From an uncultured bacterium (GTDB lineage Bacteria; Planctomycetota; UBA1135; GCA-002686595): a stretch of DNA of 64,000 nucleotides. Of this stretch, positions 58,313 through 64,000 are shown piece by piece. The notes below the pieces were generated by a model. It searched no databases. It saw only the letters and a list, made by a program, of their open reading frames with translations, and was not told the origin of the DNA. The first letter of the stretch is position 1, and each line of letters starts with the position of its first letter. Both the position numbers and the translations under genes were made by a program. The stretch is from NCBI GenBank assembly GCA_938083085.1, contig CALLKX010000048.1, positions 62,001 to 126,000 of the forward strand. Direction: 5' to 3'.

Positions 58313-59602
58313 ATGCGCCGCCCGATCACCCTCCTCGCCCTCGCCTCCCTCACCCTCTCCGGCGCCCTGGCCCAAGGATCAGACGACTGCGCCAACGCGC
58401 AGCCCATCACCGGGCTCGGGCCGCACCCCTTCGACAACACCAGCGCGACCCCGACGCCGGGGCTGTCCGACTGCAACGGCTTCCCCGTCCGGAAGGACGT
58501 CTGGTTCCTCTGGACCGCGCCGAACGACGCAAGGGTCACCGTGGAGGTCTGTGGGCAGACGACCCTGGAGACCCGCGTCGCGATCTACGACGGCGCCGAC
58601 TGCAACAACCTCGCCCAGCTGACCTGCTCGGCCATCGACTGCAACGCCGGGTCGAACGTGCGGTTCTCCTCGGTGGCGGGGCAGCAGTACCTGATCCGCT
58701 TCGGCTCGCGCTCGGTGGGCACCACGGGCGTCGGGACGTTCACCCTCTCGGAGTACATCCCGAGCCTGAATCCGAACAACGGTCGCTACTACGAGGTCGT
58801 CGCCGAGAACCTCTCCTGGACCCAGGCCCGCGATCGCGCTGCCAACCTCACCTGGCTGGGCCAGCCGGGCCGTCTCGCGATCCTCTCGAACCAGACCGAT
58901 TTGGACTGGGTCATCAACAACCTCTCGGTCGGGCGGCCGTGGATCGGGCTCTTCCAGGACACGAACCACCCCTCGTACTCCGAGCCGACGGGCGGCTGGG
59001 TCTGGCTCGACGGGACCGACGCCACGTTCACGAACTGGTTCCCCGGTGAGCCGAACAACAACGCCGCCAGCGGCGGCGCTGAGGACTACGCGGAGCTCTT
59101 CGGGAGCGGGGAGTGGAACGACGCGGAGGAGAACCATACCAGCACCACTCACTACCTCGTGGAGTACAACGTCGGCGGCTTCGGCACCAACTACTGCGCC
59201 GCCAACCCCAACTCCACCGGGGGCTCCAGCGCCATCTCAGCCGACGGTTCCCAGACGGCCGCTTCCAACGACCTAACCCTCACCGCCAGCGGGCTGCCGA
59301 GCAACAGCTTCGGCTTCTTCATCGCCTCCCGGACCCAGGGCTTCGCGGGCAACCCCGGCGGGTCCCAGGGCAACCTGTGCCTCGGCGGCGCCATCGGCCG
59401 CTTCCAGCAGCAGATCGTCAACAGCGGCTCAGGCGGCGCCTTCTCGATCCAGGCGGACCTCTCCGCCTTCCCCGACCCGGCGCTCGGCACGGTCGTCGTC
59501 GTCCCCGGCGACACCTGGAACTTCCAGGCCTGGCACCGCGACGCCGTCGGCGGATCGACGACCTCCAACTTCACGAACGGACTCGAGATCATCTTCCAGT
59601 GA
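58313..59602 (+). CDS. Secreted C-type lectin-domain protein with the shared C-terminal module (copy 3)
   Basis: A 429-residue exported protein with a signal peptide (ITLLALASLTLSGALAQG). Residues about 25-145 resemble a bacterial jelly-roll domain (DCANAQPI, KDVWFLWTAPNDARVTVEVCGQ, ATRVAIYDGADCNN-like region). Residues about 150-285 are a C-type lectin-like domain: YYEVVAENLSWTQARDRA, RLAILSNQTDLDWV, WIGLFQD, FPGEPNNN with an EPN sugar/Ca site, and GEWNDAEE. Residues about 290-429 are the shared module (NYC, NSTGG, NDLTL, NPGGSQGNLCLGG, GDTWNFQAWHRDAVGG, SNFTNG). It may bind glycans at the cell surface. It is monocistronic by spacing. Confidence 0.87.
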   Translation: MRRPITLLALASLTLSGALAQGSDDCANAQPITGLGPHPFDNTSATPTPGLSDCNGFPVRKDVWFLWTAPNDARVTVEVCGQTTLETRVAIYDGADCNNLAQLTCSAIDCNAGSNVRFSSVAGQQYLIRFGSRSVGTTGVGTFTLSEYIPSLNPNNGRYYEVVAENLSWTQARDRAANLTWLGQPGRLAILSNQTDLDWVINNLSVGRPWIGLFQDTNHPSYSEPTGGWVWLDGTDATFTNWFPGEPNNNAASGGAEDYAELFGSGEWNDAEENHTSTTHYLVEYNVGGFGTNYCAANPNSTGGSSAISADGSQTAASNDLTLTASGLPSNSFGFFIASRTQGFAGNPGGSQGNLCLGGAIGRFQQQIVNSGSGGAFSIQADLSAFPDPALGTVVVVPGDTWNFQAWHRDAVGGSTTSNFTNGLEIIFQ

Positions 59603-59696
59603 CCGGCTCGTAGCCCCATCAACTCCCCGAGCTCCCGCTCCACCCCTCGGCCACACACCCCGGGGGGTGGACGGCAGTTCTGCTCGACGGCGCTCC

Positions 59697-60116
59697 TCAG
59701 CCCTTCATGGCGTCGAGGGCATCCCGGAGGTCAGCGGGGATCTCGGCGGACTCCATCGTGTTGGGGTCGTAGCACACAAGGGCGGCCTCGCCTTCGGCCC
59801 AGATCTCGCCCTCGGCGGAGCGGACGCGGTAGGCCTGGCGGAAGGAGCGGGTGCCCACGTGGACCGTGGAGAGCTCCACGCGCACGCTCTCACCGCCGCG
59901 GCCTGGCGCCACGAAGCGCACGTTGGTCTGGGCCAGGAGGAACGGGAAGGCCCCTTCGATGAGGACCTCGGCGGCGCGGCTGAAGCCGTGCCGCGCCTCC
60001 TCGAACAGCGTCAGGTAGACGGCGTTGTTCAACACGCCCTGGCTGTCATCGTCGGACCAGCGGGTCACGGTCTCGTGGACGAACTGCGGGAACTCGGGGA
60101 TCTCGGGGGCTTCCAT
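59697..60116 (-). CDS. Acyl-CoA thioesterase (4HBT/YbgC-like hotdog fold)
   Basis: A 139-residue single hotdog-domain protein. The family signature VTRWSDDDSQGVLNNAVYLTLFEEAR contains Asp and Asn at the positions of the catalytic Asp17 site of 4-hydroxybenzoyl-CoA thioesterase, and LLAQTNVRFVAPGRGGESVRVEL continues the fold. It hydrolyses acyl- or aryl-CoA in the cytoplasm; chain specificity cannot be told. It is followed after 10 bp, upstream on the same strand, by the EamA transporter and may be co-transcribed with it. Confidence 0.92.
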   Translation of the reverse strand: MEAPEIPEFPQFVHETVTRWSDDDSQGVLNNAVYLTLFEEARHGFSRAAEVLIEGAFPFLLAQTNVRFVAPGRGGESVRVELSTVHVGTRSFRQAYRVRSAEGEIWAEGEAALVCYDPNTMESAEIPADLRDALDAMKG

Positions 60117-60126
60117 GGGACCGAGT

Positions 60127-61083
60127 CTACGCCGCGGGCCGAGGCGCGGGGCGCTTGACCACGAGCGCCATCCCGGTGAACAGGCCGAGGGCCGCGATGC
60201 CCAGCTCGGGGGTCGGTCGCTCGGCCAGCAGCAGCGCCGCGGCCACGGCGGTGATGATGGGCTGCGCGAACACGAAGAAGGCCGTGGTCGAGGCCTCGAC
60301 GCGCGCGAGCGCGTATGAGTTCAGGGCATACGCGAGGATCGTCGGGAAGATGAGGACGTAGACGAGGGACAGCCACGCTCCCCTCGAGGCGGTCTCGGGC
60401 GCCAGGGACTCCCCCACGAAGAAGAAGGGTAGGAAGGGGACCGATAGGACGTAGATCCACGCCACGAGCACCAGCGGCGGCATGCGGCGCAGCAGGGGCT
60501 TGGAGAGGACCAGATAGATCGCATAGCACAGGGCGTTCCCCGCCATGAGCAGGTTGCCGAAGGCGTGCTCGGACGAGAGTTCGCCGCCGCTGGAGAAGAA
60601 CAGCGGGACGGCGCCCCCGAGCGCCACCGCGACGCCGAGGACCCGCATCCCCCGGAGCACCTCCTTCCCGAGCACCACGGCGACCGAGTAGGTGAACACG
60701 GGAATGAGGCAGATCACGAGCCCCGCGTTCATGGGCGTGGAGCGCTGCAGGCCCTCGAGGAACAGCCCCTGGTTGAGGACGATGCCCAGGACCGCAAAGG
60801 CGAGCAGCGTCGGCAGGTCCCTGCGCGACGGAAGGGCGCGCCGCCCGTACATCAGGGCCGCCATGACCGAGAGCACCACCGCCCCCACACCGATGCGCCA
60901 AGTCGCCACGGCGAAGGGCGAGAAGCCGGTGACCCGATCCATGGCAAGGGCGCCGAAGACCGGGAACAGACCGAAGCAGAGCTGGACCGCCGTCAGGGCA
61001 AAGAGCCCGGCCCGCACGGAGGGGTCCCCCGGGGAAGAAGCGGGGGCGAGTTGCGCGCCGCTGGAACTGACGCTGCTGCCCAT
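60127..61083 (-). CDS. EamA/DMT-superfamily transporter
   Basis: A 318-residue integral membrane protein with ten hydrophobic helices in two EamA repeats (AGLFALTAVQLCFGLFPVFGAL, VILRIGVGAVVL-like start and LIFPTILAYALNSYALARVEAS, FFVFAQPIITAVAAALLLAERPT in the second half). The helix 4/9 region VAVALGGAVPLFFS fits the drug/metabolite transporter fold. ATG 61083 is chosen because upstream residues are Arg-rich and unlike a membrane protein start. Substrate unknown; family members export amino acids or metabolites. Confidence 0.9.
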   Translation of the reverse strand: MGSSVSSSGAQLAPASSPGDPSVRAGLFALTAVQLCFGLFPVFGALAMDRVTGFSPFAVATWRIGVGAVVLSVMAALMYGRRALPSRRDLPTLLAFAVLGIVLNQGLFLEGLQRSTPMNAGLVICLIPVFTYSVAVVLGKEVLRGMRVLGVAVALGGAVPLFFSSGGELSSEHAFGNLLMAGNALCYAIYLVLSKPLLRRMPPLVLVAWIYVLSVPFLPFFFVGESLAPETASRGAWLSLVYVLIFPTILAYALNSYALARVEASTTAFFVFAQPIITAVAAALLLAERPTPELGIAALGLFTGMALVVKRPAPRPAA

Positions 61084-61211
61084 AGGGCGGTGAGAATAGG
61101 ACCCGCTCGGGCCGGCTCCTGCCCCCAACCCGTAGATCCGTCTGGAGATCCCGGGAGGTTCCCGGCGAAGCGGGCGGTGCAATCGGCTGGATAGCGGACT
61201 AACGTGAGTCC

Positions 61212-61841
61212 ATGACAGGCAGCGATGGAGCCCGGGGGAGCTCGATCCCCGACCCCAGGCCCTGGCCGCGCCACGGCGTCCGGGCAGGGACCGAGTATCG
61301 GATCTTCACCACGACCTTCGAGGACCTCGAGAATCCGAGGACCGGCCGTCGCATGGAGCGCGTGGTGGTCGACGCCCCCGACTGGGTCAACGTGATCGCC
61401 CTCACCGAGGAGCGCGAGGTGGTGGTCGTGAAGCAGCACCGCTTCGGTGTCGCGGCGCCGACCCTGGAGATCCCCGGGGGCATGATCGATCCGGGTGAGG
61501 AGCCCCTCGTCGCCGCGATCCGGGAGCTTCGGGAGGAGACCGGCTTCGAGTCCGACCGCTGGAGCTCCCTGGGCTCCGTGGCCCCCAACCCGGCCTTCCT
61601 GAACAACCGCTGTCACCACTTCCTCGCCGAGGGGTGCCGGCTCTCCGGCGACCAGCGCCAGGACCCTGGGGAGGACATCCACGTCGGCACCATGCCCCTG
61701 GCGGAGATGCGAGCCGCCATCCTGGACGGTTCCGTGGACCACTCCCTGGTCCTCACCGCGATGCTGCGGGTCCTCGACCTCCGCTCCCACGGCCTCGACG
61801 GTTCTGACCTCAAGAGCGACGGCGCGGAGGACCGCAGGTGA
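61212..61841 (+). CDS. Nudix hydrolase (ADP-ribose pyrophosphatase-like)
   Basis: A 209-residue Nudix enzyme with a complete box: GGMIDPGEEPLVAAIRELREETGF, matching GX5EX7REUXEEXGU with all catalytic Glu residues. The preceding VVVVKQHRFGVAAPTLEIPGG segment is typical of ADP-sugar pyrophosphatases. It hydrolyses nucleoside diphosphate-X compounds in the cytoplasm. The stop overlaps the FAD oxidoreductase start as GTGA. It contrasts with the degenerate Nudix domain at 18821. Confidence 0.93.
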   Translation: MTGSDGARGSSIPDPRPWPRHGVRAGTEYRIFTTTFEDLENPRTGRRMERVVVDAPDWVNVIALTEEREVVVVKQHRFGVAAPTLEIPGGMIDPGEEPLVAAIRELREETGFESDRWSSLGSVAPNPAFLNNRCHHFLAEGCRLSGDQRQDPGEDIHVGTMPLAEMRAAILDGSVDHSLVLTAMLRVLDLRSHGLDGSDLKSDGAEDRR

Positions 61842-62968
61842 CTCGCAGGCGGATCATCGTGCTGGGGGGCGGCGTCGGCGGCCTCTCCACGGCTCACGCC
61901 CTGGCACGCGACGGCGACGCGGACGTGACCCTCGTCGAGCGCGAGGCTCGCCATGACGTCCACTCCACAGGTCGGAGCGCAGAGATCCTACGCGTCGCCG
62001 TGGACGACCCCGTCACCCGCGCCCTCGCCCTCGAAACCGACGGGCTCCTCGACGACCCCGCGGCTGCGGGGCTCGACGCCGCCGTCCTCGTGGACCGGAC
62101 CGGCCTCCTGGTGCTCGACTCCGGCGACCCATGCTGGGCGCAGGACCTCGAACACCGCGGCCTCTCCGAGCGCGCCGACGCCGCCTCCATCGGTCCGCTG
62201 GTGGCTGACCTTTGGCAGGCAGAGGGGGCTCTCCAAATGGAGGGGCGGGCTCACTGGATCGAACGCGGCGGGAGGATCCACGGCGAGCGGCTGGTGGCCT
62301 CCCTGGCCGGCGCCGCGGAACGCGCGGGGGTGACCCTGCTGCGGAGCGCCGGGGAGTCCAAGGTGGTGACCGAGCACGGATCCGTGCGGGGCGTCAAGGT
62401 CCAAGGCGGGCCCCTGGTCGAGGCGGACGATGTCGTCGTCGCGGCGGGCGCCTGGAGCGGCCCGATCGCCCGCGGCCTCGGGGTCGACCTCCCCCTCAGG
62501 ACCACCCGGCGCCACATGTTCCTGACCGCGCCGGACCGCGACGGCCCCGCCGCGGCGCCCGTGGTCTGGGACGACGAGGCCGGCTTCTACATCCGCCGCG
62601 AGGGCCCCCGCTGGGGTCTCTCTATTTGTGAGGTGCTCGACGCCACGACCGAGGCCCCGCTCTACCCGGTGAATCCGGAGGTCGAGCAGTTGGCCGCTGC
62701 GGCGCTCGCCGCCTGGGTCCGCCGCCCCGGGGGCGCCCTCCCCCTGGAGCAGGGCTGGAGCGGCTTCAGGGACCTCTCGCCCGACGATCGACCGATCCTC
62801 GGGCCCGATCCCAGGCTCCCGGGCCTGCACTGGTGCTGCGGCCTCGGCGGACATGGGATGACCCTCTCCCTGGGCCTCGGGCGAGCGGCCGCCAGCGCGG
62901 TGCTGGGTCAACCGACCGCGCTCGCCGCCCAGTGCACAGTGGGGCGCTTCGAATCCGTCCCGGCGTAG
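61838..62968 (+). CDS. FAD-dependent amino acid/amine oxidoreductase (DAO family)
   Basis: A 376-residue flavoprotein from GTG 61838, with the Rossmann motif RIIVLGGGVGGLSTAHALARDG at the N-terminus, LVEREARHDVHSTGRSAE, a VVVAAGAWSGPIARGLGVDLPL segment and the C-terminal FRDLSPDDRPILGPDP then HWCCGLGGHGMTLSLGLGRA. These are standard for D-amino acid/glycine/sarcosine oxidase-type enzymes. The substrate is not predictable. It is translationally coupled to the Nudix gene and lies 12 bp before the planctomycete cytochrome gene, which could form a single operon. Confidence 0.9.
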   Translation: MTRRRIIVLGGGVGGLSTAHALARDGDADVTLVEREARHDVHSTGRSAEILRVAVDDPVTRALALETDGLLDDPAAAGLDAAVLVDRTGLLVLDSGDPCWAQDLEHRGLSERADAASIGPLVADLWQAEGALQMEGRAHWIERGGRIHGERLVASLAGAAERAGVTLLRSAGESKVVTEHGSVRGVKVQGGPLVEADDVVVAAGAWSGPIARGLGVDLPLRTTRRHMFLTAPDRDGPAAAPVVWDDEAGFYIRREGPRWGLSICEVLDATTEAPLYPVNPEVEQLAAAALAAWVRRPGGALPLEQGWSGFRDLSPDDRPILGPDPRLPGLHWCCGLGGHGMTLSLGLGRAAASAVLGQPTALAAQCTVGRFESVPA

Positions 62969-62980
62969 TACGTTAGGGGC

Positions 62981-64000
62981 GTGAAGATCCTCTGCACGCT
63001 CGCCCTGCTCGCCCCGGTCGCGCCCCCCGCCCGGGCACAGGAGCGCCCGGTCCAGCCCAACCCCGACGAGACCGCGGCGGTCGAGCACTTCGAGGCGCAC
63101 GTGCGCCCGCTCCTCGCCGAACACTGCATCGAGTGTCACTCCGGCGACAAGCCCAAGGGAGACCTGCGGCTGGACACTGTGGAGGGGCTGCGCGCGGGCG
63201 CCGCCGGGGAGCCCATCTTCGTCGCGGGCGATCTCGAGAATAGCCTGATCGTCGAGGCCGTCCGCTACGAGGACCCCTTCACCGCCATGCCGCCGGACGG
63301 AGAGCTCGCGGACGACGAGGTCCGCGCGATCGAGCGCTGGATCGAGCTCGGGGCCCACCTTCCCGCCACGCTGAACTTCGACGCGAGCGAGACCCAGCCG
63401 TGGTGCTTCCAGCCGCCAGTGAGCACCGAACCGGCCAGCGGCGCCAGCCCGGGAGCCGACCTCGTGGATGCCTTCCTGCTGGAGGCCCTCGCCCGCGAAG
63501 GCGTGGAGCCTTCCCCGGCAGGCTCACCGCGCGCCTGGCTCCGCCGGGTGACCTTCGACCTCACAGGCCTGCCGCCCACGCCCGAGGACCTCGCAGCGTT
63601 CCTCGCTGACGCGACGACAGAGGCTCGCGAGCGCGCCGTCGATCGGCTCCTCGCGTCTCCCGCCTTCGGCGAGCGCTGGGCGCGGCGCTGGCTGGACCTC
63701 GTCCGCTACGCCGAGACCAAGGCGCACGAGTTCGACTACCCCATCCCCAACGCGTACCGGTACCGCGACTACGTCATCCGCGCCTTCAACGCGGACGTGC
63801 CCTACGACCGCTTCATCACCGAGTTCCTCGCCGGCGATCTCGTGGAGACCGCCCGGATGGACCCGACCGGAACGTGGGACGAATCGATCCTCGGCACCGG
63901 CGCCTGGCAGCTCGGCGAGGAGGTCCACTCCCCGGTCGAACCGCGCGGGGACCAGACCGATCGCATCGCGAACCAGGTGGAGGTGCTCTCCAAGTCCGTC
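62981..64000 (+). CDS. Planctomycete cytochrome c (PSCyt1) / DUF1549 protein, 3' end outside window
   Basis: About 340 residues are visible from GTG 62981. A signal peptide (LCTLALLAPVAPPARAQ) precedes a cytochrome c-like domain: HVRPLLAEHCIECHSGDKPKGDLRLD with the CxxCH haem motif, then FTAMPPDGELADDEVRAIERWI, which supplies the Met ligand region. From about residue 165 the DUF1549 region begins (RRVTFDLTGLPPTPEDLAAFL, RWLDLVRYAETKAHEFDYP). The family is almost confined to Planctomycetota and relatives, and usually continues with DUF1553. It is exported, with a presumed electron-transfer or oxidative degradation role. Cut off at the right edge. Confidence 0.95.
   Translation, partial: MKILCTLALLAPVAPPARAQERPVQPNPDETAAVEHFEAHVRPLLAEHCIECHSGDKPKGDLRLDTVEGLRAGAAGEPIFVAGDLENSLIVEAVRYEDPFTAMPPDGELADDEVRAIERWIELGAHLPATLNFDASETQPWCFQPPVSTEPASGASPGADLVDAFLLEALAREGVEPSPAGSPRAWLRRVTFDLTGLPPTPEDLAAFLADATTEARERAVDRLLASPAFGERWARRWLDLVRYAETKAHEFDYPIPNAYRYRDYVIRAFNADVPYDRFITEFLAGDLVETARMDPTGTWDESILGTGAWQLGEEVHSPVEPRGDQTDRIANQVEVLSKSV

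Overview
The window is high-GC DNA from a bacterium that is most likely a member of the Planctomycetota. The strongest indication is the gene cut off at the right edge, which joins a planctomycete-type cytochrome c domain (CIECH haem motif) to a DUF1549-like region. Supporting signs are paired lipoprotein-like sulfatases, a CRTAC1/ASPIC-UnbV lipoprotein, many secreted proteins with unusual C-termini, and frequent GTG/TTG starts that overlap the previous stop codon (ATGA, GTGA, TTGA). No rRNA, tRNA, IS element, prophage or CRISPR array was recognised. The gene content looks chromosomal.

Layout. 1-3.9 kb: a truncated SDR oxidoreductase, a Rep/UvrD-type helicase and an alpha/beta-hydrolase lipoprotein. 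4.3-13.8 kb: a lipid-modification block (CFA-like methyltransferase, delta-9 desaturase, FAD oxidoreductase, DUF1365, second CFA-like synthase, DUF2878 membrane protein). It ends in a stand-alone B12-binding protein with the CarH-type Wx9EH light-sensor motif, and faces an ECF sigma/RskA-type anti-sigma pair. The combination resembles both the mycobacterial sigK locus and the LitR/CarH light-regulated lipid loci. 14.2-22 kb: a membrane-anchored 1258-residue coiled-coil protein, a small basic protein between two strong terminators, a membrane protein with a degenerate Nudix domain, a small lipoprotein and a DUF368 (PopT-type) transporter. 22.3-25 kb: two secreted proteins, one an endonuclease I, sharing a C-terminal module of about 140 residues that returns in a C-type lectin protein at 58.3-59.6 kb. 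25.3-30.9 kb: DNA polymerase I, a tandem PAS-like protein flanked by minisatellite-like arrays, and DNA polymerase IV.

31.0-38.2 kb: a co-directional cluster of KAS III, esterase, GbsR/MarR regulator, KAS II, acyl carrier protein and two CrtI-like FAD oxidoreductases. It is a candidate pathway for an unusual unsaturated acyl or polyene product. 38.2-46.3 kb: a GDPD-family phosphodiesterase with a long C-terminal extension, an FG-GAP-like lipoprotein, selD and selA (selD itself appears to encode selenocysteine at residue 17 through an in-frame TGA), and recJ. 46.4-58.1 kb: surface and degradative proteins: a PQQ-type propeller lipoprotein, two sulfatases with an M28 peptidase in one overlapping operon, the CRTAC1-like lipoprotein and an SGNH-hydrolase lipoprotein. 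59.7-64 kb: thioesterase, EamA transporter, Nudix hydrolase, FAD oxidoreductase and the truncated planctomycete cytochrome protein.

The best candidates for something new are the sigma/B12/lipid locus, the KAS-ACP-CrtI cluster, the selenoprotein SelD, and the repeated C-terminal module on unrelated secreted proteins. All functions are inferred by reading the sequence; no database search was possible.
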